Assembly (NCBI GenBank): GCA_964195405.1
Contig: CAXMPK010000076.1
Location: 1 to 53,774 of the forward strand
Length of the DNA: 53,774 nt
Reading direction: 5' to 3'
Source of the DNA: CAXMPK01 sp964195405
GTDB taxonomy: Bacteria > Actinomycetota > Acidimicrobiia > Spongiisociales > ZC4RG35
Each line of letters opens with the position of its first letter. Position 1 is the first letter of the stretch. The position numbers and the translations under genes are program-made. Shown piece after piece: positions 42,814-52,168 of this stretch. The notes beneath the pieces were generated by a model that saw only the letters and a program-made list of their open reading frames with translations, did no database searches and had not been told where the DNA came from.

Positions 42814-43106
42814 TGCGTGCCGCGGCCCTCAGGGTCGAAATCCATCTGCATACACCGCAATCACTCAAGCAAAAGCGGGCGTTGCTGCGCCCGACGATCG
42901 TCGGGTTGCGTCGACTCGGGTCGTATAGCGTGGCTGAGGTCGATCATCACGATGATTGGCAGCGGGCGACGCTCGGTGTGGCAATAGCCGCACCTGACGG
43001 TGTGAGTCTTGGCATGCAGATCGCCAAGCTGCATCGCTACCTTGACTCTCGTCTCGAGATCGAGGTGCTCGACATCTTCAAGAGCGAGTTGGAGGAACCG
43101 GAGTGA
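42813..43106 (+). CDS. ylxP: DUF503 family protein YlxP
   Basis: A 97-residue protein of the DUF503 family, ferredoxin-like fold, linked to ribosome assembly by its constant place beside rbfA. It reads LRVEIHLHTPQSLKQKRALL and ends LDSRLEIEVLDIFKSELEEP. ATG 42813 overlaps the infB stop; its own stop overlaps the rbfA GTG as GTGA. Confidence 0.9.
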   Translation: MRAAALRVEIHLHTPQSLKQKRALLRPTIVGLRRLGSYSVAEVDHHDDWQRATLGVAIAAPDGVSLGMQIAKLHRYLDSRLEIEVLDIFKSELEEPE

Positions 43107-43465
43107 GCGAGAGAATGTTGAAAGTGAATTCGACACTGCGCGAGGTGCTCGCCGACGAGATCGAACGACTCAACGATGCCAGACTCGAGATGGTTTCGAT
43201 CACCAGCGTGGATACTGCACCGAACTTACGGCATGCCATGGTCTATATCGACGTGCTCGGCCCCGAGAGCGGCGACGATGCTATCGAGGCTCTTGAGCGT
43301 GCCGCCAAGCGACTTCAGGCCGCGATCGGTCGCGAGGTGAGAATGAAATACACGCCGACTCTGGAGTTCAGCATCGATCCAGGTATTTCGGGTGGTGACC
43401 GAATCGACGAGATCCTGAGGTCGCTTGGCACAGCGAACAGCGACATGGGAATCGAAAATGAGTGA
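43103..43465 (+). CDS. rbfA: Ribosome-binding factor A
   Basis: A 120-residue KH-like factor that helps maturation of the 16S 5' end. Blocks are MLKVNSTLREVLADEIERLN, ITSVDTAPNLRHAMVYI and YTPTLEFSIDPGISGGDRID. The start is GTG 43103 (GTGA overlap with ylxP). It overlaps the start of nrnA by eight bases. Confidence 0.96.
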   Translation: MSERMLKVNSTLREVLADEIERLNDARLEMVSITSVDTAPNLRHAMVYIDVLGPESGDDAIEALERAAKRLQAAIGREVRMKYTPTLEFSIDPGISGGDRIDEILRSLGTANSDMGIENE

Positions 43466-44429
43466 CAAAGCAGTGCTGCTGGCGGCGGCTACTGCACTGG
43501 AGGAGGCTGCCGAGATCTCCCTGGCCTGTCATGTTGGTCCGGACGGTGACGCTCTCGGTTCGATGCTTGGGCTCGCCGAAGCAGCTTCGAACGCCGGCAA
43601 GATAGTCAAGGCCAGTTTTGGCTCACCATTCATCGTCCCCGACAACCTCTCCTTCCTACCGACGGATTACCTGGTGGCACCAGGCGAAATGCCCGCACAG
43701 CCCGACGTCTTCGTTGTGCTCGATGTCGGCTCGGCCGACCGACTTGGCGAATTGGCATCGAACGCCGGCAAGGCCGAGATTGTTGTTGTGCTCGATCATC
43801 ATGTGACCAATGCAGGGTTTGGCGACATCGCCTACGTTGACCCCACCGCAGCAGCCACAGGTGAGATCGTTTTCGATCTCCTGGAACTCAGCGGTTGGGA
43901 TGTCACGCCATCGATAGCGAACAGTTTGCTGACCGCGGTGGTGACCGATACTGGGCGATTTCAGTACTCCAATACGACTCCGCGAACTCTCGAGATTGCC
44001 GCGGCATTGGTACAGGCCGGAGCCGTTCCCACGTTGATTGGCCAGCGTGTCTATGAAGAGGCACCCTTCGGCTATCTGATAGCCGCCGGGGCGGCCTTGA
44101 GCAGGGCCGAATTGAACGAAGATCTCAGCGTGGTCTCGACTGTGATCAATGAGGAGGATCTCGCGACGGCAGGTGTCGATTGGGGTGATATCGACGGACT
44201 CATCGACACGATCCGCCTGGCCAGGGAGGCCGATACCGCGGTGTTGGCCAAGGCGCACGGCGACGGCCGTGTGAAGGTCAGCATGAGGTCCCGGGGAGCC
44301 ACCGATGTCGGATCGTTGGCTGTCTCCTTTGGAGGGGGCGGCCATAGACTGGCGGCCGGTTTCACTTCCGAAGGTGACCCGCTCGAAGTGGTTGGTCAGA
44401 TAGTTGCGAAACTCGGGGAGTTCAGATGA
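43458..44429 (+). CDS. nrnA: DHH/DHHA1 phosphoesterase, NrnA-like (nanoRNase / pAp phosphatase)
   Basis: A 323-residue DHH-family phosphoesterase. NrnA degrades nanoRNA and dephosphorylates pAp; actinobacterial homologues also hydrolyse cyclic dinucleotide products. Motifs are HVGPDGDALGSMLGL, VVLDVGSADRLG, VVLDHHVTNAGFGDI (DHH), TDTGRFQYSNTTPRTLEIAA and the DHHA1 block SFGGGGHRLAAGF. ATG 43458 lies inside rbfA; a longer frame from 43425 lacks a reason for use. truB overlaps its stop as ATGA. Confidence 0.94.
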   Translation: MSDKAVLLAAATALEEAAEISLACHVGPDGDALGSMLGLAEAASNAGKIVKASFGSPFIVPDNLSFLPTDYLVAPGEMPAQPDVFVVLDVGSADRLGELASNAGKAEIVVVLDHHVTNAGFGDIAYVDPTAAATGEIVFDLLELSGWDVTPSIANSLLTAVVTDTGRFQYSNTTPRTLEIAAALVQAGAVPTLIGQRVYEEAPFGYLIAAGAALSRAELNEDLSVVSTVINEEDLATAGVDWGDIDGLIDTIRLAREADTAVLAKAHGDGRVKVSMRSRGATDVGSLAVSFGGGGHRLAAGFTSEGDPLEVVGQIVAKLGEFR

Positions 44430-45301
44430 GTGCTGGGTTCCTGATAGTCGACAAGCCCGCAGGTTTGACCTCAAACGCCGTGGTCGGGGAGGTCAAGAAG
44501 GCGACGGGGGAGAAGAAGGTCGGGCACGCAGGCACCCTCGATCCAATGGCCACCGGAACACTTGTCATGGCCATAGGCAACGTCACCCGTCTGATTCGCT
44601 ACATCCAGGACCAGCCCAAGGAGTATCTTGCCACCGCGCTGTTTGGTGTGGCCACCGACACCCTCGACGCCGATGGTGCGGTTCTCTCCCGCGAGCCCAT
44701 GGATTTCAGACCCGAGGATTTGGAGGGCTTGCTGTCGAGATTCACTGGTGCCATCTATCAGATACCACCGATGGTGTCGGCACTGAAGAAGGACGGTCGA
44801 AGACTCCACGAGTTGGCTCGCGAGGGACAAGTTGTTGAGCGCGATGCTCGCCCTGTTGAGGTCCACCAGTTGGAGATGATCAGCGTCGGGCCGGGTCCGT
44901 ATCCCCAAGTTGAGTTTCGAGTGGTGTGTGGGAAAGGGACATATGTCAGGTCACTTGCCGATGACATGGCAGCGGCACTGGGAGGCCACGCTCACTTGAC
45001 ATCGCTTCGTCGAACCCGGATCGGATCGTTGAAGGCATCGGGCGGAGTAACGGTTGACGATCTCCACAGTTGGAAGGAGTATCTGATCACACCATTGGAA
45101 GCTCTTTCGGACCTTCCCAAGATCACCGTGGGCGAGGAAACGGCAAACGCGGTGAGCCACGGTGTGCCTTTTGTGGGTGGTGAGTTGGTGTCCATTCCCG
45201 AAGCAGTGTCGGTGCGTGTCGTGGACTCCGCCGGCGACCTCATCGCTGTGTACACGCGGGATGGTGATCAAGCGAGACCTGAAGTTGTGTTGCCAAGGTG
45301 A
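44426..45301 (+). CDS. truB: tRNA pseudouridine(55) synthase TruB
   Basis: A 291-residue enzyme that makes pseudouridine 55 in the T-loop of tRNAs. The catalytic Asp is in KVGHAGTLDPMATGTLVMAI (about residue 43), preceded by FLIVDKPAGLTSNAVV. The RKDGRRLHELAREGQ region and VRCGKGTYVRSLADD-like block (VVCGKGTYVRSLADDM) are present, with a C-terminal PUA-like part. The stop overlaps the ribF GTG. Confidence 0.97.
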   Translation: MSAGFLIVDKPAGLTSNAVVGEVKKATGEKKVGHAGTLDPMATGTLVMAIGNVTRLIRYIQDQPKEYLATALFGVATDTLDADGAVLSREPMDFRPEDLEGLLSRFTGAIYQIPPMVSALKKDGRRLHELAREGQVVERDARPVEVHQLEMISVGPGPYPQVEFRVVCGKGTYVRSLADDMAAALGGHAHLTSLRRTRIGSLKASGGVTVDDLHSWKEYLITPLEALSDLPKITVGEETANAVSHGVPFVGGELVSIPEAVSVRVVDSAGDLIAVYTRDGDQARPEVVLPR

Positions 45302-46209
45302 TTATCCATGATGAGCCACTTGCTGACTGGGTGCCACGCGACGCTCCGGCCGCAGTGACAATTGGTGTGCTTGATGGTGTGCATCTCGGGCACCGGGCTC
45401 TCATCGAGCGTCTCAAAGACGGGCTTGTGCCGACGGTCCTCACGTTTGATCCCCACCCTGTCGAGGTTTTTCGACCCGGCACACCGCCACGTTTGATCAC
45501 CACAATTGACGAGAGAATCCGTCTGCTCGAATCAGTTGGGGTCGCCCAAGTCGGGATCCTCGATCTCCATGAGATCAAGGACCTGGAGCCTGCTGCGTTC
45601 GTCATCGAGGTGCTGGTTGAGAAGCTCAACGTCGGTAAGGTCGTCGTCGGTCCCGATTTTAGATTCGGCAGGGATCGGGCCGGAGACACCGAAATTCTGC
45701 GGTCAATGAGCAATGACCTCGGCTTCGAGGTCGAGGAGATCGAATTCGTCGGAGATCACGATGCTGTCATGGCCTCCAGCCGGATCAGGGAACTGATCGA
45801 ATCCGGTGATGTCTCCGAGGCTGCCCAAGCCCTTGGCAGCAGATTCACGGTAACCAACCGGGTTGTGGCCGGCGATCGACGCGGACGTGAAATCGGCTTC
45901 CCAACTGCCAATATCAATCCACCCGAGCGAAAGGTGGTGCCCGGAATCGGGGTTTATGCCGCCTATGCCAAAATCGAAGACGAGGTGTTTCAGGCAGCAG
46001 TCAATGTCGGTGTTCGGCCCACATTTGGCGGCGGTGCCCTTCTTGTCGAGGCTTTCATTCTCGACTTCGATAGTGAGATCTATGGTGAGAACCTGACTGT
46101 CGAGTTTGTCGAGTATCTGCGACCCGAGCTGAAATTCGAAGGAGTGGGCGATCTTGTCGTGGCCATAAAAGAGGATGTGGCTAGATGCCGAGAGATCCTC
46201 GCGATATGA
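45298..46209 (+). CDS. ribF: Bifunctional riboflavin kinase / FAD synthetase
   Basis: A 303-residue enzyme making FMN and FAD. The N-terminal nucleotidyltransferase domain has TIGVLDGVHLGHRALIERLK, LTFDPHPVEVFRPG and VVVGPDFRFGRDRAGD; the C-terminal kinase has RGREIGFPTANINPPERKVV and GVRPTFGG. The usual FDGxHxGH is VLDGVHLGH here. The start is GTG 45298 (GTGA overlap with truB). FAD is also the cofactor of the CoxM protein encoded in this window. Confidence 0.96.
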   Translation: MIIHDEPLADWVPRDAPAAVTIGVLDGVHLGHRALIERLKDGLVPTVLTFDPHPVEVFRPGTPPRLITTIDERIRLLESVGVAQVGILDLHEIKDLEPAAFVIEVLVEKLNVGKVVVGPDFRFGRDRAGDTEILRSMSNDLGFEVEEIEFVGDHDAVMASSRIRELIESGDVSEAAQALGSRFTVTNRVVAGDRRGREIGFPTANINPPERKVVPGIGVYAAYAKIEDEVFQAAVNVGVRPTFGGGALLVEAFILDFDSEIYGENLTVEFVEYLRPELKFEGVGDLVVAIKEDVARCREILAI

Positions 46210-46273
46210 GATGGCCTGCGAATGCTGTTAATGTTCAGACTGATCCCCTTCATCGATTCAGGTTTTACGCGCA

Positions 46274-46531
46274 ATGAAAACAACCACTGAGATTGTTGCC
46301 GAATACGGCACTCACGAAAGTGACACCGGCTCTCCCGAGGTGCAAGTAGCCCTCCTCACAGAGCGGATCAGCCATCTCACCGAACACCTTCGCGACCACA
46401 AGCACGACCACCACAGTCGTCGTGGTCTGTTGCTGATGGTCGGTAAACGCCGGAGACTTCTCGACTACTTGCGACGTGAGGATGTTGAGAGGTACCGGAG
46501 TCTCATCGCCAAGTTGGGCTTGAGGCGCTAG
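46274..46531 (+). CDS. rpsO: 30S ribosomal protein uS15
   Basis: An 85-residue small-subunit protein, a primary 16S binder. It reads YGTHESDTGSPEVQVALLTE, HLTEHLRDHKHDHHSRRGLL and KRRRLLDYLRREDVERYRSL, standard for uS15. ATG 46274 follows a 64-base gap after ribF that may hold its own promoter (a TAATGT -10-like site near 46233). pnp follows after a long structured leader. Confidence 0.97.
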   Translation: MKTTTEIVAEYGTHESDTGSPEVQVALLTERISHLTEHLRDHKHDHHSRRGLLLMVGKRRRLLDYLRREDVERYRSLIAKLGLRR

Positions 46532-46767
46532 TCAAGATTTCGTGGAGAGCGGTGACCCCGTTCTTCACGTCCATTGGGGGCCACGGCTCCCAACAGTAAG
46601 AAAGAGGCGAGAGCCTCTGAAGTGGAGCTGCCGGTTGACAGTGGCGACGCCTCAGGAACAGTTCGGACGCAGCCCGATCGGAATGATTGGGCGACGGCCC
46701 GGGCGAAGCCCGAGACGCGGCCACTGCCAACGGGTTCGGCTCCAAGCAAACAACCTAAGGAGCATAC
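46532..46767 (+). promoter_or_regulatory. Structured leader of pnp (candidate actino-pnp RNA)
   Basis: The 236-base gap between rpsO and pnp folds strongly. A 6-bp AGAGGC/GCCTCT stem closes a GAGA tetraloop (46603-46618). A long stem pairs 46631-46645 with 46720-46734 at 13 of 15 positions (core CAGTGGC with GCCACTG, then GTTG with CAAC). Inside it is CGGGC/GCCCG with a GAA loop (46700-46712). AAGGAG (46757-46762) and GTG 46768 follow. A conserved actino-pnp motif is described in 5' leaders of actinobacterial pnp genes; the place fits, but the consensus was not compared base by base. Confidence 0.65.
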
Positions 46768-49176
46768 GTGCCCGAGACAATCGTCCGGGGCACTATCGGC
46801 GGCAAAGAGTTCGTCCTGAGCACCGGCAAGCTTGCCGGTCAGGCGGACGGCGCCGTAGTAGCCACCCTTGGCGGTACCGAGTTGTTGGTAACCGCCACCG
46901 CAAATCGCAAGAGGCGTGAGGGAATTGACTTTTTCCCCCTCACTGTTGACTTCGAAGAGCGGATGTACTCTGTCGGAAAGATCCCCGGATCTTTCTTCCG
47001 TCGTGAGGGTCGTCCCTCAGAACAGGCCACCTTGACCTGTCGTCTGATCGACCGCCCTCTCCGTCCTTCATTTGAGGACGGCTATCGCAACGAGACCCAC
47101 ATCGTGGTCACCTCGCTTGCAGTCGATCAGGAGAACCCGTTCGACGTCATCGCGCTAAATGGCGCATCCGCTGCCCTTTCGGTCAGCCCAATCCCGTTCA
47201 AAGGCCCCATCGGCTCGGTCCGTCTTGGCCTCAAGAAAGGCGAGTGGATACCGTTCCCGACCGAGGACGATCTTGCAGAGTCAGTCTTTGAACTGGTCGT
47301 GGCAGGTCGTCGTAACGACGAAGGCGAGATCGACATCACCATGGTCGAGGCCGGAGCCACCCCCAATGGGATCCGTCTCGTTGCAGATGGCGATCGCCCA
47401 TCCGATGAGGACGCGGTTGCTCAGGGTCTCGAGGAGTCCAAGGAATACATCGGCGGGATGATCGACCTTCAGCTCGAGTTGGCCAACCAGGTCGATATAC
47501 GCCCTGTCGAGTGGCCCGTTGCCTTCGATTACTCCGAGGAGATGTTGTCCAAGGTGGAGGCGGCTGCAACAGCAAAGATCGGTCCGGTTCTCGAAATCGC
47601 CGGGAAACACGAACGCCAGGACGCTGAGTCCGAGGCCCGTGAAGCCGTTTTGGCCGAGTTGGGTATCGGGGAGGACGATGAGTCCCTGAAAGAGGCCAAG
47701 AACGCCTTCAAGGCCGTTTTCAAGAAGATGGCTCGCCAACGTGTCATCGACGAGGGCATCCGTATGGATGGCCGGTCCGCCACAGACATCCGCCCCCTCT
47801 CGATCGAAGTGGGTGTTGTCGATCGCACCCACGGCTCGGCGCTCTTCCAACGTGGTGAAACTCAGGTTCTCAACCTGACCACACTCGGTATGTTGAAGAT
47901 GGAGCAAATGCTCGACACTCTCGACACTGCCGAGTCCAAGCGTTACATGCACCACTACAACTTCCCGCCGTTCTCAACGGGTGAAGCGGGATTCATGCGT
48001 GGTCCCAAACGACGCGAGATCGGTCATGGCGCCCTCGCCGAGAAGGCGCTGTTGCCGGTTGTCCCGGACTCGGATGAGTTCCCATACGCACTCCGACTCG
48101 TTTCAGAGGTGCTCGCCTCAAATGGGTCGTCTTCGATGGCATCGGTTTGTGCCTCGAGTCTTTCGATGATGGACGCCGGTGTGCCGATAAGCGCTCCGGT
48201 GGCCGGAATCGCCATGGGTCTGATTCATCAGGATGGCAAGTATGTAACGCTGACCGACATTCTTGGAGCAGAGGACGCCCTGGGCGACATGGACTTCAAG
48301 GTGGCCGGCACGGCGGACGTGATCACGGCGTTGCAGATGGACACCAAGATCCAGGGATTGCCATCTGAAGTGCTCAAGGGTGCTCTCGACCAGGCTCGTG
48401 ATGCCCGTCATTTCATTCTGGGTGCGATGGCCGATGTCATCTCCGAGCCTCGCTCAGAGATGAACCAGTGGGCTCCGCGTATCGAGTCAGTGGAGATTCC
48501 GAAGGACAAGATCGGTGAGATCATCGGTCCCAAGGGTGCTGTCATCCGTGAGCTCGAGGAGGTCACCGGTGCCAAGATCGAAATCGAAGAAGGTGACGGT
48601 ATCGGCATTGTCCGTATTGCCTCCAGCGATGCGGATGCCCTCGCCAACGCCATGGAGCGTGTTCAGCAGATCGCCTTCCCACCGGAGGCCGAGATCGGAG
48701 CGGAGTACGACGGCAAGGTGGTCAACATCACCAAGTTCGGAGCTTTTGTCAATATTCTCCCTGGTCGCGACGGGTTGCTTCATATCAGTCGCCTCGACGG
48801 ATCCAAGCGAGTTGAGAGGGTCGAGGACTATCTCTCCGATGGTGACGAACTCAAGGTTCGAGTACGTGAGATCGATCGTGGCAAAGTCAGTCTCGAGCTG
48901 GTTGATGCCTTAGAAGGTGCAACTCTTCCCAGCGGTGGCGCACCGTCCGGTGGCGGAGATCGCAGCGGAGGTCGCAGCGGAGATCGCAATCGTCGTGACG
49001 GCGGTGGTGGCGGAAACAAACGCGACAACGGTGGCGATCGCAATCGTGAAAAAAGTCGTCACGAGAGCAGCAGCAGCGACGGCAGAGGCAGCGACGGTGG
49101 AGGCAGCGACGGTGGAGGCCGCCGTCGACCGGCTCAGAGTTTCGATGAGGCGTTTGAGAAGATGGACAATCAATAA
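46768..49176 (+). CDS. pnp: Polynucleotide phosphorylase
   Basis: An 802-residue phosphorolytic 3'-5' exoribonuclease. Two RNase PH domains (FFPLTVDFEERMYSVGKIPG and ALFQRGETQVLNLTTLG, GSSSMASVCASSLSMMDAGV) flank an alpha-helical domain, then KH (IGEIIGPKGAVIRELEEVTG) and S1 (GKVVNITKFGAFVNILPGRD). A C-terminal tail of about 80 residues is Gly/Arg/Ser/Asp-rich (GGGDRSGGRSGDRN, GRGSDGGGSDGGG) and ends SFDEAFEKMDNQ; such tails bind RNA or partners. The start is GTG 46768 behind AAGGAG. The gene ends the long operon at a strong terminator. Confidence 0.97.
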   Translation: MPETIVRGTIGGKEFVLSTGKLAGQADGAVVATLGGTELLVTATANRKRREGIDFFPLTVDFEERMYSVGKIPGSFFRREGRPSEQATLTCRLIDRPLRPSFEDGYRNETHIVVTSLAVDQENPFDVIALNGASAALSVSPIPFKGPIGSVRLGLKKGEWIPFPTEDDLAESVFELVVAGRRNDEGEIDITMVEAGATPNGIRLVADGDRPSDEDAVAQGLEESKEYIGGMIDLQLELANQVDIRPVEWPVAFDYSEEMLSKVEAAATAKIGPVLEIAGKHERQDAESEAREAVLAELGIGEDDESLKEAKNAFKAVFKKMARQRVIDEGIRMDGRSATDIRPLSIEVGVVDRTHGSALFQRGETQVLNLTTLGMLKMEQMLDTLDTAESKRYMHHYNFPPFSTGEAGFMRGPKRREIGHGALAEKALLPVVPDSDEFPYALRLVSEVLASNGSSSMASVCASSLSMMDAGVPISAPVAGIAMGLIHQDGKYVTLTDILGAEDALGDMDFKVAGTADVITALQMDTKIQGLPSEVLKGALDQARDARHFILGAMADVISEPRSEMNQWAPRIESVEIPKDKIGEIIGPKGAVIRELEEVTGAKIEIEEGDGIGIVRIASSDADALANAMERVQQIAFPPEAEIGAEYDGKVVNITKFGAFVNILPGRDGLLHISRLDGSKRVERVEDYLSDGDELKVRVREIDRGKVSLELVDALEGATLPSGGAPSGGGDRSGGRSGDRNRRDGGGGGNKRDNGGDRNREKSRHESSSSDGRGSDGGGSDGGGRRRPAQSFDEAFEKMDNQ

Positions 49177-49200
49177 GGGTTAGAGCCCAGCTCCAGAAGT

Positions 49201-49236
49201 GAAGAAGGGCGGTGAATAACCGCCCTTCTTCTTTTT
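49201..49236 (+). terminator. Rho-independent terminator after pnp
   Basis: A perfect 13-bp stem GAAGAAGGGCGGT / ACCGCCCTTCTTC with a 5-base loop (GAATA) is followed by a run of five T. It lies 25 bases after the pnp stop and closes the rimP-to-pnp transcription unit. Confidence 0.95.
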
Positions 49237-49275
49237 GCCAAATACACTTCAGATTGGTGATCAAGAGTCGGCCGA

Positions 49276-49998
49276 ATGGTGGTTGAAACGGACGGAACAG
49301 TTCGGATGCGTGGCGACAGTGGACCGGGCGTCGCGGTTCGGATCCTGGCCGACGATGGTCGACTTCGTCTTGTCTCCGGCAACGAACTGGTCGGGGACTG
49401 GCCGATCAATGAACTCGGGATCAACACGCTTCAGGACGGATTCGCGATAAGAGCCGAAGGCGAGGAATTCGTCCTTCGAGCTGTCGACGATGCCTCCCTC
49501 GCCGAGGAGATGGGCATTGTGGCGGCCTCGCCGAGAATGGCGAGGAAGGTTGCCGCTCTTCACAACCCTGAGGAGCCAGAAACAGCCCCGGCGCCAGATG
49601 CCCTGGCTGAACCGAAGTCGAACGTGGTGGCGATTGCCCTCGCGTTGGGAGGAGGCCTGGTGCTGTTAGGCGGGACGTTCCTGCGTATTGCACCAACTCC
49701 CGGGGCCTCACCTCAGACCATCGAGGAAACGGCCGGTAGCAATGGCGCCGAGTTTTGGCTGGCTTTTGTTGTCGGCGGGCTGCTCATGGTGGCAGTGGCA
49801 TATGCGATGTCGATTGGTACCAGGTGGGCCCGGGCTGTTGCTCTCCTCGTCATGACCGGTGTTGTGGTTCTCTTCGGTTGGGTCATAAGCAGAAATGCCG
49901 GGGACGCAAGTCATTTGACTGCCTATGGATTCATCGCTGGGGGCTTGGTTGTGGGCGTCGGGGTTCTTTTCAGCGGCGGTCTTCAGAACTCGGAGTAA
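49276..49998 (+). CDS. Hypothetical membrane protein, four transmembrane helices
   Basis: A 240-residue protein not assigned to a family. Residues 1 to about 90 form a soluble beta-rich part (RILADDGRLRLVSGNELVGD, DGFAIRAEGEEFVLRAVDDA), followed by a Pro/Ala/Glu linker and four likely membrane helices, for example VVAIALALGGGLVLLGGTFL, FWLAFVVGGLLMVAVAYAM, ARAVALLVMTGVVVLFGWVI and GFIAGGLVVGVGVLF. No signal peptide. ATG 49276 has no clear ribosome site. It stands alone between the pnp terminator and the glycosylase gene. Function unknown. Confidence 0.7.
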   Translation: MVVETDGTVRMRGDSGPGVAVRILADDGRLRLVSGNELVGDWPINELGINTLQDGFAIRAEGEEFVLRAVDDASLAEEMGIVAASPRMARKVAALHNPEEPETAPAPDALAEPKSNVVAIALALGGGLVLLGGTFLRIAPTPGASPQTIEETAGSNGAEFWLAFVVGGLLMVAVAYAMSIGTRWARAVALLVMTGVVVLFGWVISRNAGDASHLTAYGFIAGGLVVGVGVLFSGGLQNSE

Positions 49999-50010
49999 CT
50001 TCGGCCTCCT

Positions 50011-50901
50011 GTGCCTGAGTTACCCGACATCGTTGTCTATATCGAGGCGCTATCCGATCGCGTCTTGGGTGAGAAAGTGACCGATGTGAGAGTGGCATCA
50101 CCGGCGGTTCTCCGCACGTATGACCCGCCTTATGACACGCCAAAGGGTTCCATTGTCAAGGCGCTGCATCGGGTGGGGAAGCGGATCGTGTTCGAGTTCA
50201 CCTCAGAGTTGTATCTGGCGATCCATTTGATGGTGGCTGGCCGACTTCGTTGGGAACCGCCCAAGAAGCCGATACCCAAGAAAGCTGGTCTGGCCTCTAT
50301 CGATTTTGACACAGGTTCGCTGATCCTCACTGAACAGGGAACACACAAACGCGCCGGAATCTGGATCCTGAATAGTTGGGACGGTGTAGCTGAGTTGGAC
50401 CGGGGAGGCAAAGAGCCGTTGGAGATCTCCGAAGAGGAATTCGGCGAAGCCGTTCTTCTTGAGAACCGGACCTTGAAGCGGGTATTGACTGACCCTCGGA
50501 TCCTCTCGGGGATCGGGAACGCCTTCTCAGATGAGATTCTCTGGAAGGCACAAATGTCTCCAGTGAAGCGCACCGCTCAGCTGACCGATGAGGAAGTGGC
50601 GCGCCTGCACCGGGCTGTTGTCGACTCACTAACCGAGTGGACTGATCGACTGCGCACCGAGGTCGGCTCTGACTGGCCCAAGAAGGTCACTGCTTTCCGT
50701 CCGGATATGGCGGTTCATGGTAAATACGGCGAGGCGTGCCCTCGATGTGGATCACTCGTTCAGCGAATTGTCTACGCGTCGAACGAAACCAACTACTGCG
50801 CAACCTGCCAGACGGATGGCAAGCTCCTGGCCGATCGTTCCATGTCACGTCTTCTCAAAGAAGACTGGCCCAGAACTCTCGAGGAGCTTGAGGAGGCGTG
50901 A
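50011..50901 (+). CDS. Fpg/Nei-family DNA glycosylase-like protein
   Basis: A 296-residue base-excision repair protein. It keeps the N-terminal PEL (GTG start, MPELPDIVVYIEALSDRV) where Pro is the Schiff-base residue and Glu the acid in Fpg, a helix-two-turns-helix DNA-binding part (RVLTDPRILSGIGNAFSDEI), and a zinc finger CPRCGSLVQRIVYASNETNYC with a later CATC. The usual PELPEVE is PELPDIV here, which marks a divergent clade whose substrate is not clear. It is convergent with the glycosyltransferase, 22 bases apart. Imu genes close by add to a DNA-repair neighbourhood. Confidence 0.88.
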   Translation: MPELPDIVVYIEALSDRVLGEKVTDVRVASPAVLRTYDPPYDTPKGSIVKALHRVGKRIVFEFTSELYLAIHLMVAGRLRWEPPKKPIPKKAGLASIDFDTGSLILTEQGTHKRAGIWILNSWDGVAELDRGGKEPLEISEEEFGEAVLLENRTLKRVLTDPRILSGIGNAFSDEILWKAQMSPVKRTAQLTDEEVARLHRAVVDSLTEWTDRLRTEVGSDWPKKVTAFRPDMAVHGKYGEACPRCGSLVQRIVYASNETNYCATCQTDGKLLADRSMSRLLKEDWPRTLEELEEA

Positions 50902-50923
50902 GTCCGCAGCCGAGCCAGTGGAT

Positions 50924-52066
50924 TCAGCTCTTCGCATCCAGGTTGGCGACGCCCCTTCGTTCCATGTTCCCCCATCCACTAACTGACTCCCCGCCGATCA
51001 TCGCCCCGATCCTCCAGATCACGGTCAACTGGCGGAATCCCAAGTTCTCGATAAACGCCATCGTGACGAGACGCGATGTGTCGGTGGGGCTGTTGAAATA
51101 GTCGAATGTTTCGTCGAGGTACAGGGCGACCAGAGAACTCATCAAGCCCATTCCAAAGGCGATGAGGATCAGCCAGAGAATGGCGGCGGTGTTCAGCGCA
51201 CCCAGCAGTAGAGCGAGCGGCACCATGATCCATCCCGTGAATTCGATGATCGGGGCCAAATACTCGAAGAGAAAGAACCCGCTCCAGCTGATGAGACCGA
51301 TCGCCCCATAGCGAGGGTTGAAAGTCATGCGGTGGAAGTCGTGGATGGTCGTCATCAGGCCTCGGTGCCAGCGGATGCGTTGGCGTCTCAGGACGCGAGC
51401 GTTGTGTGGAACTTCGGTCCATATGACCGCAGACGGCTCGTACACGATTCGATAGGGGATCTTGTTGTCGATGTGGTAGCGGTGCAGTCTCATGGTCAAG
51501 TCCATGTCTTCGCCCATGTGCCCGGGCGTGAAGCCGCCGACAGCCAGCACTGCGGACTTCTTCCATATACCGAATGCCCCGGAAACGTTGGGGAGCGGGT
51601 GCAGGTTTGACCATGCCGGTCGACTTGCGAGAAATGTCCTCACGTATTCGAGCACCTGCATCCGGGGGATCAGCCGGCGAGGGACACTTGCTTCGATCAG
51701 GTGACCGAGTTCGACGCGACTCCCGTTGAGTGGTCGAATATTTCCTCCAACCGCGATCGTCCGCTGGCGGTCTTCGACAACCCTTTGCATGGACCGAACC
51801 AGACAGTTGGCATCGAGAACCACGTCTGCGTCGGTACACAACACATACGGGTAGCGGGCGGCGTTGATGCCTGCATTGAGCGCGTCTGCTCGACCGCCGT
51901 TCTCCTTGTCGATGACCGTGATCTCCACGCCTCCACGGCCGCGGTAGATGGCCCGAACTGGAGCTGTGTCGATATCGGGCCGGTATGGGATGCGAGTTCT
52001 CTCGAGATGAAACGCCTCGATCAAAGCCGCGAGCGTGTCATCTCGAGACCCGTCATTGACGATGAG
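50924..52066 (-). pseudogene. Glycosyltransferase family 2 gene, 5'-truncated
   Basis: The readable frame starts LIVNDGSRDDTLAALIEAFH just after an in-frame TAG (52067-52069). In intact GT2 enzymes this NDGSRDDT strand lies about 50-100 residues in, after the nucleotide-binding start. The rest is normal: KENGGRADALNAGINAA, CTDADVVLDANC (DxD), GHMGEDMDLTMRLH and RRQRIRWHRG (QxxRW-like), then three to four membrane helices. Without the head, sugar-nucleotide binding should fail, unless translation starts at TTG 52024 for a partial protein. The sequence upstream of the TAG does not look like GT2. Function before loss: probably membrane polysaccharide synthesis. Confidence 0.7.
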
Positions 52067-52168
52067 CTATAACACACAAATACGTTCACAGAACGGTGTC
52101 GCCCCTAGAGGAGGACCCGATGAGCCGGGTAGAGGTTCACAGAAGTGGGTTTGAGTAGGTTTTCCCAC

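Noticed and set aside
48950..49130. CRISPR-like short repeats (GGTGGAGGCAGCGAC)
   Set aside because: These are codon repeats of the Gly/Ser/Asp-rich PNPase tail and contain no spacers.
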